Origin: Planococcus chinensis
Lineage (GTDB): Bacteria; Bacillota; Bacilli; Bacillales_A; Planococcaceae
Direction of reading: 5' to 3'
Assembly: GCF_020071995.1 (NCBI RefSeq)
Contig: NZ_JABWTK010000004.1
Coordinates: 288,085-352,084, forward strand
DNA length: 64,000 nt
Under the pieces are notes generated by a model that was not told the origin of the DNA, searched no databases, and saw only the letters and a list, made by a program, of their open reading frames with translations. The position numbers and the translations under genes are program-made. Below are positions 38,179-46,884 of the stretch, one piece after another (the stretch's first letter is position 1; every line of letters begins with the position of its first letter).

Positions 38179-39245
38179 TGGACCGCGAAACAGGGACTCG
38201 CCGGGTAATGGAGGGGGTCAAAGCTGCCCATGACGGAATGATGGCCTCGCCGCGGAAACGATTCAAAAAACCGCAGGACAACCCTTTCGATTACGACAAC
38301 ATGGCCGAAGGGGTCCGGAGCGGTTCGCGCCTTCATTTAGGAAAAGCGATTACGCTTCTTGAAAGCTCGAATCCGGAGCATAAAAAACATGGCCAGGAGC
38401 TGTTGAACCGCTTGCTCCCCCATACCGGAAACTCGGTGCGCATCGGCATCACGGGTGTCCCGGGGGCAGGCAAAAGCACATTCATCGAGACGTTCGGCGA
38501 AATGCTGACGGCGCTTGGGCACCGTGTGGCAGTCCTTGCCATCGATCCGAGTTCTTCGATCACCGGCGGCAGCATCCTGGGCGACAAAACGCGCATGGAA
38601 AGCCTGGCGCGCAATCCCAAAGCGTTTATCCGGCCATCGCCGACGGCTGGTACGCTCGGCGGTGTCCATAAAAAGACCCGTGAAACAATGCTGCTCTGCG
38701 AAGCGGCCGGCTATGATATCATCTTGGTCGAAACGGTGGGAGTCGGGCAAAGCGAAACGCTCGTCCGCGGCATGGTTGACATATTTATGCTGCTGGTGCT
38801 CACCGGCGCCGGGGACGAACTGCAGGGCATGAAAAAAGGGATTTTGGAGCTGGCGGACGCCATCATTGTCCATAAAGCGGATAGCCACAATGCCGAACTT
38901 GCCAAAAAGACAGTGCGCGAATATAAACAGATCCTGCATTTCCTGCAGCGGGCGACTGAGGGCTGGAAAACGCAGGCCTTGCCTGCTTCTTCTCTTGAAG
39001 GAACCGGCATTTCGGAAATCTGGGATATGGTCAAAGACTTCGAAAGCACGGTCAAAGGCAGCGGCTACTGGAAAAAACGCCGGCAGAACCAAACAAAAGA
39101 CTGGTTCAATTCCATGATTACGGACGAATTGCTGAGCCGTTTTTACGGCGATGCCGAGCGCCGGAAGCAAGTGGGCACACTTGAACAGAAAGTGCTTCAG
39201 GATCAGCTGACGGTGGCGCAAGCCATTGCGGAATTGTTCGAGTAA
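38178..39245 (+). CDS. meaB: MeaB-type G-protein chaperone of methylmalonyl-CoA mutase
   Basis: 355 residues, SIMIBI-class GTPase. P-loop GVPGAGKST, DPSSSITGGSILGDKTRM, ETVGVGQSE and an HKAD segment at the base-recognition position. Protects and reloads cobalamin in MutAB. The start overlaps the mutB stop (TGATGG), and GAGGAAGTGG lies upstream. Older annotation calls such proteins ArgK/LAO transport; the context clearly favours the mutase chaperone. Confidence 0.93.
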   Translation: MDRETGTRRVMEGVKAAHDGMMASPRKRFKKPQDNPFDYDNMAEGVRSGSRLHLGKAITLLESSNPEHKKHGQELLNRLLPHTGNSVRIGITGVPGAGKSTFIETFGEMLTALGHRVAVLAIDPSSSITGGSILGDKTRMESLARNPKAFIRPSPTAGTLGGVHKKTRETMLLCEAAGYDIILVETVGVGQSETLVRGMVDIFMLLVLTGAGDELQGMKKGILELADAIIVHKADSHNAELAKKTVREYKQILHFLQRATEGWKTQALPASSLEGTGISEIWDMVKDFESTVKGSGYWKKRRQNQTKDWFNSMITDELLSRFYGDAERRKQVGTLEQKVLQDQLTVAQAIAELFE

Positions 39246-39310
39246 GCTTTTTTGCATGTCTTTTCAACTCCTGCTATGATTAATGAAGGAAATGATAAGG
39301 AGTGATAGAA

Positions 39311-39751
39311 ATGGCAATGGATTTTAATTTTCTTATGAATGATATTACGAAGCAGGCACGCCAGGAAATGGTGGACGCTGGCTATACAGAATTGACAACA
39401 CCTGAAGACGTGAAGGAAGTTTTTGCTCAGCCAGGCACTAGCCTCGTCATGATCAACTCGGTATGCGGATGCGCAGGCGGCATCGCCCGTCCGGCAGCCG
39501 TACATTCCGTGCATTACGACAAACGCCCTGACCGCCTGTTGACGGTATTTGCAGGACAGGATAAAGAAGCGACAGCACAGGCACGCGCAATTTTTGGCGA
39601 AGACCATCTTCCGTCATCTCCATCGTTTGTTCTTTTGAAAGATGGCAAAGTGGCAGATGAAATTGGGCGCCATGAAATTGAAGGCCATGATCCGATGTCC
39701 GTAATTACGCACATCCAAGAGTTGTTTGAAGAGCATTGCAAGGAAATCTAA
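39311..39751 (+). CDS. brxB: Bacilliredoxin BrxB (YqiW type)
   Basis: 146 residues, thioredoxin-like fold with CGC motif (Cys52-Gly-Cys54, in [14 protein letters not shown]). Removes bacillithiol from bacillithiolated proteins in species that make bacillithiol. ATG at 39311 after AAGGAG; the frame opens at a GTG three codons earlier. Conserved [24 protein letters not shown] and [10 protein letters not shown] stretches. Confidence 0.94.
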   Translation: MAMDFNFLMNDITKQARQEMVDAGYTELTTPEDVKEVFAQPGTSLVMINSVCGCAGGIARPAAVHSVHYDKRPDRLLTVFAGQDKEATAQARAIFGEDHLPSSPSFVLLKDGKVADEIGRHEIEGHDPMSVITHIQELFEEHCKEI

Positions 39752-39756
39752 AACGA

Positions 39757-39784
39757 ATGCCCCTCAAAAAGGGGCATTTTTTTA
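39757..39784 (+). terminator. Terminator of brxB
   Basis: ATGCCCCT/AGGGGCAT stem, 5-nt loop, then seven T residues. Confidence 0.93.
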
Positions 39785-39806
39785 TGCCGGCGAAAAGGAG
39801 CAGAAC

Positions 39807-40793
39807 ATGAAACTGAAACGATTTTCTATTGGCTACCGGACAATGAAAACCGCTGCAGGTGTAGCGATCGCAATTTCCCTGGCGCAATTTTTCAATTTGG
39901 ATTATTATGTGTCTGCCGGGATTTTGACGATTTTGTGCATTCAGCCGACGAAAAAGAAATCCATCCGCGCTGCATTCTCTCGCTTTGTTGCAAGTTTGAT
40001 CGGCATCGCCTTTGCATTCGTCTTTTTGGAAAGCATTGCTTATCACCCGCTTCTGATCGGGCTGATGATTCTGGTGTTTATCCCGGTGCTGGTCTCCCTG
40101 AAGTTTTCAGACGGGTTTGTGTCCAGTTCGGTCATCTTGCTGCATATTTACGATTCGAAAAACCTGACGCTGGATTTGTTCTTCAATGAATTGTCTTTGA
40201 TGGCCGTCGGCTTCGGAACAGCACTGGCAGTCAATATGTACATGCCGAGCATCGAAGGGAAACTCAATATGTACCGCTATGAGATTGAATCGCTGTATTC
40301 CTCCATCTTCCAGGAAATTTCGATTTTCCTGCGGCAAGGAGAGTCGAACTGGGACGGCAAAGAATTGACCCAGAGCGCTGAATTGTTGAAAAAAGCGAAA
40401 GCGCTGGCTTATCAGGATGTTGAAAACCACGTGACCCGTCTCGAAAATAAGTACTATCATTATTTCGACATGCGGGAGCAGCAGCTTGAAATCATCGAGC
40501 GCATCCTGCCGAAAATTACGGCGCTGCCCGTCATTGTCGGCCATTCGCATCTGGTGGCTGATTTTCTGGAAGATTTGGCAAGCCATGTCCATTCCGGCAA
40601 TACGGCTTACCGCTATATCAGCAAATTGCAAGCTGTGAAAGACGACTTTGCCGGTATGCCGCTGCCTGACAGCCACGAAAAATTCCTGGCGATGGCGGCG
40701 CTTTACCAAGTAATCGAAGAAATGGAATCGTATTTGGAGATCAAATCGTCCTATAAAGGCTTCACCAATAAAAAGACAGCTGAAGTCGGATGA
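39807..40793 (+). CDS. yqjA: ArAE/FUSC-like aromatic acid exporter family membrane protein (YqjA)
   Basis: 328 residues. The N-terminal half (about 12-160) holds four to six transmembrane segments, including TAAGVAIAISLAQFF and LIGLMILVFIPVLVSL; the C-terminal half is a helical cytoplasmic domain. The family is annotated as putative aromatic acid exporters; substrate unknown. ATG at 39807 after AAAGGAG; the longer frame from 39726 runs back into brxB and its terminator. Confidence 0.85.
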   Translation: MKLKRFSIGYRTMKTAAGVAIAISLAQFFNLDYYVSAGILTILCIQPTKKKSIRAAFSRFVASLIGIAFAFVFLESIAYHPLLIGLMILVFIPVLVSLKFSDGFVSSSVILLHIYDSKNLTLDLFFNELSLMAVGFGTALAVNMYMPSIEGKLNMYRYEIESLYSSIFQEISIFLRQGESNWDGKELTQSAELLKKAKALAYQDVENHVTRLENKYYHYFDMREQQLEIIERILPKITALPVIVGHSHLVADFLEDLASHVHSGNTAYRYISKLQAVKDDFAGMPLPDSHEKFLAMAALYQVIEEMESYLEIKSSYKGFTNKKTAEVG

Positions 40794-40809
40794 TTTCAGC
40801 TGTCTTTTT
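40769..40809. terminator. Bidirectional terminator between yqjA and prli42
   Basis: Perfect AAAAAGACAGCTGAA/TTCAGCTGTCTTTTT stem with T-run on the plus strand and matching A-run for the convergent minus-strand gene; the yqjA stop lies in it. Confidence 0.88.
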
Positions 40810-40829
40810 GTGTATTCGATTCTTGCATA

Positions 40830-40925
40830 TTAGATGACAAAGCTTAGTCCCATCATTAAAGTGGACAACAGCATGATGCCAATCATCGCATAGACGATAA
40901 ACTTACGGAATGCAGGGTTGTTCAT
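40830..40925 (-). CDS. prli42: Prli42-like stressosome-associated miniprotein
   Basis: 31-residue frame: short polar N-terminus (MNNPAFRKF), then one hydrophobic segment (about 9-31, including YAMIGIMLLSTLMMG). AAAGGAG lies 10 bases before the ATG. Length, basic start and single transmembrane helix match the Prli42 miniproteins that tether the stressosome (RsbR/RsbS) to the membrane in Listeria. It is convergent with yqjA and shares its terminator. Confidence 0.78.
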   Translation of the reverse strand: MNNPAFRKFIVYAMIGIMLLSTLMMGLSFVI

Positions 40926-41094
40926 GAACGCAATGCTCCTTTATTCTCCAGAATGGCTTTTAAGAAATAATACCATAAACCGAGACGGATTTGTAGCTCT
41001 ACGTTCTGCCGTTTTCCAAATATTCAAGTAGCCCCTTTAGTTTTAGCAACGGAATGGGTACAATAAAAGAGAACTTAAAAAAGGAAGTGAGAAA

Positions 41095-41493
41095 ATGAAA
41101 AAAGTCGACCATATTGGAATCGCTGTACGCAGCATTGATGAAGTCCTTACATACTATACTGAAACTCTAGGCTGTCCATTGTTGAAAATTGAAGAAGTGG
41201 CATCCCAAAAGGTAAAAGTGGCTTTTATTGATGCCGGCAATATCAAACTCGAATTGCTCGAACCGCTGGATGATACAGGCGCCGTTGCGAAGTTTATCGA
41301 AAAACGGGGAGTAGGCATCCATCACATCGCTTTCGGAGTAGAAAACATCGAGCAGCGCATGACAGAGCTGCGCGACAAAGGCGTCCAGCTTTTGAGCGAG
41401 CATGCAGGTCCAGGGGCAGGTGGGGCAATGGTTGCCTTTTTGCATCCGAAGTCATCAAACGGAGTATTATACGAACTTTGTGAAAAGCAATGA
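41095..41493 (+). CDS. mce: Methylmalonyl-CoA epimerase
   Basis: 132 residues, vicinal-oxygen-chelate fold. Metal ligands visible as His6 (VDHIGIAV), His in GIHHIAFGV, and Glu in VLYELCE. Converts (S)- to (R)-methylmalonyl-CoA, the form used by MutAB. Start after AAGGAAGTG. Directly followed by mmdA with the stop and ribosome site nearly overlapping. Confidence 0.95.
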   Translation: MKKVDHIGIAVRSIDEVLTYYTETLGCPLLKIEEVASQKVKVAFIDAGNIKLELLEPLDDTGAVAKFIEKRGVGIHHIAFGVENIEQRMTELRDKGVQLLSEHAGPGAGGAMVAFLHPKSSNGVLYELCEKQ

Positions 41494-41508
41494 TTGAGGA
41501 GTGGAGAA

Positions 41509-43101
41509 ATGGACATTTACGAAAGAATCAATGAGTTGTATGACCGCAAACGTGAAATCGAGCTTGGAGGCGGCGAAGCACGCATCGACAAGCAGCATGA
41601 AAAAGGCAAGCTGACTGCCCGTGAACGCATCGAACTATTAGTGGATGAAGGTTCTTTTGTCGAGTTGAGCCCGTTCGTGGAACACCGCACTACCGATTTT
41701 GGGATGGGTGCAGGGCCGGGTGAAGGGGTTGTAACCGGTTACGGCAAAGTGAACGGACGTCCAATTTATTTGTTCTCCCAGGACTTCACGGTATTTGGCG
41801 GAGCACTCGGCGAAATGCATGCCCAAAAAATTGCGAACGTTATGGATTTGGCGGCGAAAAACGGGGCACCATTCATCGGTTTGAACGATTCCGGCGGAGC
41901 ACGCATCCAGGAAGGCGTGTTGTCGCTTGATGGATACGGCCATATTTTCTACCGGAATTCCATCTATTCCGGCGTAATTCCACAAATTTCCGTCATCATG
42001 GGTCCATCAGCGGGCGGCGCAGTGTATTCGCCGGCCATCACGGATTTTGTTTTCATGGTCGACAAGACGAGCCAGATGTTCATCACAGGTCCTAAAGTCA
42101 TTGAAACGGTGACAGGCGAAAAAATTTCATCTGAAGATTTAGGTGGATCGAAAGTACATACAGCAATTAGCGGAAACGCTCATTTCCGTTCGGATTCCGA
42201 ACAGGACGTATTGCAGATGGTGCGCCGTTTGATCAGCTACCTTCCGCAAAATAACCAAGAAATGCCGCCGCGGCTTGAAGTGGACAAAGAAGACGATTAC
42301 CGTCCGGATCTTGCTGATATCGTTCCTTACGAAGCGATCCGGCCGTACGATGTCCGCAAAGTTGTGGAGCAAGTGGTCGATGCCGATAGTTTCATGGAAG
42401 TCCAGCCGGAGTTTGCCCGCAATATCGTCGTCGGGCTAGCTCGCATCAAAGGCGAAACGGTCGGCTTGGTGTGCAACCAGCCGAAAGTGATGGCCGGCGG
42501 GCTTGATATCGACTCATCAGACAAAGCGGCCCGTTTTATCCGCTTCTGCGATTCGTTCAATATTCCGTTGATCACTTTTGAAGACGTTACCGGATTCTTC
42601 CCGGGCATCAAGCAGGAACACGGCGGCATCATCCGCCACGGCGCGAAAATCCTCTATGCGTATTCAGAAGCAACCGTGCCGAAAATGACGGTCATTCTGC
42701 GCAAAGCATACGGCGGCGCCTATGTCGCATTAAACTCCAAATCAATCGGCGCTGACTTGGTATACTCATGGCCGAACGCTGAAATTGCGGTTATGGGGCC
42801 ACAAGGCGCTGCGAACATCATTTTCGCCCGTGAAATTGCAGCAAGCGACAATCCGGAAGAAACGCGTGCAGCGAAAATCGAGGAATACCGTGAGAAATTC
42901 GCCAACCCATACGTGGCAGCAGCACGCGGCATGGTCGATGACGTCATCGATCCGCGGGAAACACGCGTCAAATTGATTCAGGCGCTTGAAATGATGCGCA
43001 ATAAAAAAGATACACGCCCAGCGAAAAAAACACGGCAATATGCCTTTATAAAGAACAACTTCAATCAGCGGGGGCTTTGTTTCCCGCTGATTGTTCATTG
43101 A
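41509..43101 (+). CDS. mmdA: Acyl-CoA carboxyltransferase/methylmalonyl-CoA decarboxylase alpha, C-terminus frameshifted
   Basis: 530 residues as read; carboxyltransferase with crotonase fold. LFSQDFTVFGGALGEMHAQK, GLNDSGGARIQEG, MGPSAGGAVYSPA and FPGIKQEHGGIIRHGAK identify a propionyl-CoA carboxylase beta or decarboxylase alpha subunit. ATG at 41509 after GGAGTGGAG. The 3' end is odd: after a run of seven A (43024-43030) the frame runs on for 23 codons through a hairpin. With six A it would end KKHGNMPL-stop (TAA 43049-43051), the usual C-terminus, at about 513 residues. The core is complete, so the enzyme is probably functional. Carboxybiotin partner is not local. Confidence 0.9.
   Translation: MDIYERINELYDRKREIELGGGEARIDKQHEKGKLTARERIELLVDEGSFVELSPFVEHRTTDFGMGAGPGEGVVTGYGKVNGRPIYLFSQDFTVFGGALGEMHAQKIANVMDLAAKNGAPFIGLNDSGGARIQEGVLSLDGYGHIFYRNSIYSGVIPQISVIMGPSAGGAVYSPAITDFVFMVDKTSQMFITGPKVIETVTGEKISSEDLGGSKVHTAISGNAHFRSDSEQDVLQMVRRLISYLPQNNQEMPPRLEVDKEDDYRPDLADIVPYEAIRPYDVRKVVEQVVDADSFMEVQPEFARNIVVGLARIKGETVGLVCNQPKVMAGGLDIDSSDKAARFIRFCDSFNIPLITFEDVTGFFPGIKQEHGGIIRHGAKILYAYSEATVPKMTVILRKAYGGAYVALNSKSIGADLVYSWPNAEIAVMGPQGAANIIFAREIAASDNPEETRAAKIEEYREKFANPYVAAARGMVDDVIDPRETRVKLIQALEMMRNKKDTRPAKKTRQYAFIKNNFNQRGLCFPLIVH
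43063..43092 (+). terminator. Hairpin after the ancestral mmdA stop
   Basis: AATCAGCGGG/CCCGCTGATT, 10-nt loop, no clear T-run. It is translated in the frameshifted reading frame, supporting the view that the real stop is upstream at 43049. Confidence 0.55.
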
Positions 43102-43144
43102 TTTAACCGGGCGCACAAGCCCAAAAAGAAAGAGGTCCTAATTT

Positions 43145-44260
43145 ATGAAAAAAGATCGGCTGTTAAACGAATTCCTTGAATTGGTGCAAATCGATTCTGA
43201 AACGAAAAATGAAGCAGAAATTGCCGGTGTGCTGAAAGAAAAGTTGAGCGAACTTGGGTTTTACGTTCAAGAAGATGATTCCTCAACACGTACGGGCCAC
43301 GGCGCCAACAACTTGATTGCCACACTGCGCGGAACGGCTGCAGATGTACCGGCCATTTATTTCACTGTCCATATGGATACAGTGGTTCCGGGCAAAGGCG
43401 TCAAGCCGGAAATCCGCGACGGCTATGTGTATTCAGACGGCACGACGATTCTGGGTGCAGACGACAAAGCCGGCATCGCCGCGTTGTTTGAAATGATCCG
43501 CAGCGTGCAGGAACAGCAAATCGAACACGGCGATATCCAGCTGGTCATCACAGCGGGTGAAGAAAGCGGCTTGGTGGGAGCGAAAGAAATGGATTCTTCC
43601 TTGCTGTTCGCCAAATACGGCTACGCTGTAGACAGCGACGGCAAAGTCGGCGGCATCGTTACATCGGCGCCGTACCAGGCGAAATTGTGGACGACCATCT
43701 ACGGCAAGACAGCCCATGCCGGTGTGGCTCCTGAGAAAGGCGTTTCAGCAATTACCATTGCAGCAAAAGCGATCGCGAAAATGACGCTTGGGCGCATTGA
43801 TGAGGAAACGACTGCCAATATCGGCCGTTTTGAAGGCGGACAAGCGACAAACATCGTCTGCGACGAAGTGCATATCCTGTCAGAAGCGCGCTCCATCAAA
43901 GAAGACAAGCTGGCGTCCCAAACGGCGCATATGGAATCTGTTTTTGAAGAAGTGGCCGAACAAATGGGAGGGCGTGCGGAAACAGAAGTCAAACTGATGT
44001 ATCCGGGCTTCCATTTTGACGAAAATGAACGCGTCGTCGAAATCGCTAAAAAAGCCGCAGCCAATATCAATCGCCCAGCACCGATTTTGATGAGCGGCGG
44101 CGGCAGTGATGCCAATATTTTCAACGGCCACGGCGTACCAACGGTCAATCTTTGTGTCGGCTACGAAGAAATCCACACAAAAAAAGAACGCATGCCGATC
44201 GAAGAGCTCGAAAAACTGGCAGAAATGCTTGTTGAAATCGTGAAGGAATCAGCACTTTAA
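43145..44260 (+). CDS. yqjE: M20/PepT-type metallopeptidase (YqjE)
   Basis: 371 residues, M20 family dizinc peptidase close to tripeptidase T. Zinc-site pieces: FTVHMDTV (His, Asp), LGADDKAG, ITAGEESGLVGAKEM (Glu pair), YAVDSDG, and near the C-terminus a GGGSDANIF segment. A dimerisation domain lies in the middle (about 180-290). Lies after mmdA as yqjE follows yqjD in Bacillus. Terminator follows. Confidence 0.88.
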   Translation: MKKDRLLNEFLELVQIDSETKNEAEIAGVLKEKLSELGFYVQEDDSSTRTGHGANNLIATLRGTAADVPAIYFTVHMDTVVPGKGVKPEIRDGYVYSDGTTILGADDKAGIAALFEMIRSVQEQQIEHGDIQLVITAGEESGLVGAKEMDSSLLFAKYGYAVDSDGKVGGIVTSAPYQAKLWTTIYGKTAHAGVAPEKGVSAITIAAKAIAKMTLGRIDEETTANIGRFEGGQATNIVCDEVHILSEARSIKEDKLASQTAHMESVFEEVAEQMGGRAETEVKLMYPGFHFDENERVVEIAKKAAANINRPAPILMSGGGSDANIFNGHGVPTVNLCVGYEEIHTKKERMPIEELEKLAEMLVEIVKESAL

Positions 44261-44277
44261 TAGAATGATGAGAAAAC

Positions 44278-44320
44278 CGCAACTGCAGCCGGGAAAGCCG
44301 GCGGCAGCTGCGTTTTTTTT
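44278..44320 (+). terminator. Terminator of yqjE
   Basis: GC-rich stem (GCAACTGC, GCCGG, loop, CCGGC, GCAGCTGC) followed by eight T residues. Confidence 0.92.
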
Positions 44321-44439
44321 ATGGGCAGTAATGTATGTGGGCCGTATGGGTTGGAACCGCTATTCTGAAAATACGGGGCAGCAAGCATCCGCGCTTTTCA
44401 TGTGGTAAACTGGAAGAAAACGAAAGTGAAGCGATCCGC

Positions 44440-45681
44440 ATGGCTGGCCGAGTGATTTTCCATATAGATATGAATAGTTTTTACGCCTCGGTCGAGCAGT
44501 CGCATGACCCGAGCCTGAAAGGGAAAGCCATTGCAATTGCAGGCAATCCGAAAGAGCGGCGCGGCATCATCGTGACGTGTTCTTACGAAGCGCGGGCGCA
44601 CGGCATCTACACTACGATGCAGGTGCATGAAGCGAAGCGGAAGTACCCGGAACTGATCTTGCTGCCGCCGAACTTCGAGCGCTACCGGGCCGCTTCAAAA
44701 GCGATGTTCGAGATTTTGCGTTCGTATACCGATCTGGTTGAACCGGTATCGATTGATGAGGGCTATGTCGATGTGACGGAACTTGCGAAAGAGCGCCACG
44801 CGTTGTCGATTGCGGAAGAAATCCAGCAGCGCATGAAATCGGAACTCGATTTGCCATGTTCAATCGGCATTGCGCCGAATAAGTTTTTGGCCAAAACGGC
44901 ATCCGATATGAAAAAGCCGATGGGCATTACAGTATTGCGGAAACGCGACATCCAGGAAAAATTATGGCCGCTGGAAGTCATTGAAATGCATGGCATCGGC
45001 GAAAGCACTGCAGCGAAATTAAAACGCTTGTCGATCGAGACCATCGGGGATTTGGCGACTGCCAATACCGGCCTCATCAAGGAAAAAATGGGCAAGAACG
45101 GATTGCGGCTCCAAAACCGGGCGAATGGCATCGATGACCGGATTGTAGATCCCGAGTCCATTTACGACACGAAAAGCGTCGGCACGTCCACCACGCTGCC
45201 GGTCGATGAAACGGATGAAGAGCAGTTGAAGGTGATTTTCCGCCAGTTGAGTGCAAAAGTGGCCAACCGGCTGGAAGCCAAGGAACTGGCAGGGCCGACC
45301 GTCAGCATCCAGACCCGCAGTTCGGAATGGCAAAACCACACCCGCAGCATCACCTTGAAAAATACCGTCTGGAAAAGCGACGATATTTTCCGCCACGCCT
45401 GGCAATTGTTCACGAAAAACTGGAACGGGGAACCGCTCCGGCTGGTCGGGGTCACGGTATCGAACGTCAAGGACAAAGGCGATATGACCGAGCAGCTGTC
45501 AATTTTCAATTTTCAGGAGCATGCCAAAGAAGAGCCGATTTTGGATTTGATGTCCAAACTGGAATCGAAATTCGGCAAAAACGTCCTGGTCCGCGGCGCA
45601 AAATACAAGAAGACCTCTTATGATTCGAAAACCAGCTTCAGCAAAGATTTTCTTGACGATCACGACCACAATAGAAAGTAG
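44440..45681 (+). CDS. dinB: Y-family DNA polymerase IV
   Basis: 414 residues; translesion polymerase. Catalytic acids in FHIDMNSFYASVEQ (Asp10) and SIDEGYVDVT; helix-hairpin-helix thumb (MHGIGESTAAKLKRL); little-finger domain; a clamp-binding QLSIF motif in the C-terminal region. The ATG at 44440 gives the usual N-terminus; its ribosome site is weak (GAAAGTGAAG). Homologue of Bacillus yqjH. In Bacillus zwf and gndA lie between this gene and rnz; here rnz follows directly. Confidence 0.94.
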   Translation: MAGRVIFHIDMNSFYASVEQSHDPSLKGKAIAIAGNPKERRGIIVTCSYEARAHGIYTTMQVHEAKRKYPELILLPPNFERYRAASKAMFEILRSYTDLVEPVSIDEGYVDVTELAKERHALSIAEEIQQRMKSELDLPCSIGIAPNKFLAKTASDMKKPMGITVLRKRDIQEKLWPLEVIEMHGIGESTAAKLKRLSIETIGDLATANTGLIKEKMGKNGLRLQNRANGIDDRIVDPESIYDTKSVGTSTTLPVDETDEEQLKVIFRQLSAKVANRLEAKELAGPTVSIQTRSSEWQNHTRSITLKNTVWKSDDIFRHAWQLFTKNWNGEPLRLVGVTVSNVKDKGDMTEQLSIFNFQEHAKEEPILDLMSKLESKFGKNVLVRGAKYKKTSYDSKTSFSKDFLDDHDHNRK

Positions 45682-45688
45682 GGACTTT

Positions 45689-46648
45689 ATGCAGTTATTA
45701 TTTCTTGGTACAGGGGCAGGCATGCCATCCAAACAGCGCAATACGAGTGCGCTTGCCCTGAAACTGCTGGAAGAGCGCGGGACAGTCTGGCTATTTGACT
45801 GCGGAGAAGCGACCCAGCATCAGATTCTACATACCACCGTAAAACCCCGCAAAATCGAAAAGATTTTCATCACCCATTTGCACGGCGACCACATTTTCGG
45901 TTTGCCCGGCCTGCTCGGTTCCCGGTCGTTCCAAGGAGGAGACGAACCGCTGGAAATATACGGTCCAACAGGCATCAAAGAGTTTGTGGAAACCTTCCTC
46001 CGCATTAGCCGGACGCATTTGACGTATGACATCCTGTTCTATGAACAACTGGAGGGCGTCATTTTCGAAGACGAAAGCATGAAGGTGGAAGCGGCGTTGC
46101 TTGACCACGTCATTCCGTCGCACGGCTTCCGCATTACGCAAAAGCCTTTGCTGCCGAAATTGAATATGGAGCGCGCCACTTCTCTCGGCGTGCCGAAAGG
46201 GCCGCTGCTCGCCAAATTAAAAGGCGGGGAAGATGTCGTGCTTGAAGATGGAACAGCAATTAAAAGTGCGGATGTCACTGAACCTGCCCAGCCGGGATTC
46301 ATTGTCACCATACTTGGCGATACGCGTTATTGCGAAGCCGCCGTTGCGTTAAGCCGAAATGCTGATGTTGTTGTACACGAAGCCACTTTTGATGCAGAAA
46401 CGCAAAAACTGGCAAAGGACTACGGCCATTCCACGATACTGGATGCCGCAAAAACGGCAAGCCGGGCTGGTGCGAAGACGTTGATTGCCAATCACATCAG
46501 CGCACGCTTCTTGCCGGAAGATGAAAAAATACTGATTGCCCAAGTGAAAGACGTGCATCCCCGGACATGGATCGCCCGTGATTTTGCGGAGTACGAATGG
46601 CACCAGCAGTCACACGAATTAAAGAAAAAATTGGAAAACCATCGCTGA
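45689..46648 (+). CDS. rnz: Ribonuclease Z
   Basis: 319 residues; metallo-beta-lactamase-fold endonuclease that removes tRNA 3' trailers. Start region LLFLGTGAGMPSKQRN, zinc motif THLHGDHIFGLPG (HxHxDH), the flexible-arm region (about 150-190), GDTRYCE and the terminal HISAR motif. ATG at 45689, just after dinB; the frame is open further back but overlaps dinB. Terminator overlaps the stop. Confidence 0.96.
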   Translation: MQLLFLGTGAGMPSKQRNTSALALKLLEERGTVWLFDCGEATQHQILHTTVKPRKIEKIFITHLHGDHIFGLPGLLGSRSFQGGDEPLEIYGPTGIKEFVETFLRISRTHLTYDILFYEQLEGVIFEDESMKVEAALLDHVIPSHGFRITQKPLLPKLNMERATSLGVPKGPLLAKLKGGEDVVLEDGTAIKSADVTEPAQPGFIVTILGDTRYCEAAVALSRNADVVVHEATFDAETQKLAKDYGHSTILDAAKTASRAGAKTLIANHISARFLPEDEKILIAQVKDVHPRTWIARDFAEYEWHQQSHELKKKLENHR

Positions 46649-46663
46649 ACGATGGTTTTTTCT
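46633..46663 (+). terminator. Terminator of rnz
   Basis: AAAACCATCG/CGATGGTTTT stem with a 5-nt loop containing the stop codon, followed by T residues. Confidence 0.92.
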
Positions 46664-46691
46664 GGATTTTAAAAGTTTTTAATGGAAATAA

Positions 46692-46720
46692 TAGAACGAA
46701 CGTTCTATTTGTGATAAAAT
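46692..46720 (+). promoter_or_regulatory. LexA-box promoter of the toxin gene (copy A)
   Basis: AGAACGAACGTTCT (46693-46706) fits the Gram-positive LexA core GAAC-N4-GTTC and covers the -35 region; an extended -10 TGATAAAAT ends at 46720. LexA bound here should repress the toxin until DNA damage. Confidence 0.75.
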
Positions 46721-46776
46721 AAAGGTACAGCTGCATGAGGACGGTTTGGCCATTCCCGGAGAAAGGGGGTGGTGAC

Positions 46777-46884
46777 ATGACTATTTCAGAATCATTTGCT
46801 CTCGTTTTTACGAGCATTGGACTCACGATCAGTGCAGTGACTTTGGTCGTTTCCATGATTTTGGCCATGAACGAAAAAAAATAA
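46777..46884 (+). CDS. Putative holin-like type I toxin (Hol_Tox / TxpA-like)
   Basis: 35-residue peptide: short N-terminus MTISESFAL, one hydrophobic helix (about 8-31, including TISAVTLVVSMILAM), and a charged tail NEKK. This is the layout of small membrane toxins of the Hol_Tox family. A strong GAAAGGGGGTGG ribosome site precedes the ATG. The 5' UTR is complementary to the 3' UTR (46728-46737 with 46955-46964, 10 bp perfect), a fold typical of type I toxin mRNAs that hides the ribosome site. Promoter carries a LexA box; an antisense RNA converges from downstream. Confidence 0.78.
   Translation: MTISESFALVFTSIGLTISAVTLVVSMILAMNEKK

Noticed and set aside
44354..44365. LexA-like GAAC-CGCT-ATTC upstream of dinB
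   Set aside because: One core mismatch and not palindromic in the flanks; Bacillus yqjH is not known as a LexA target. Too weak to call.
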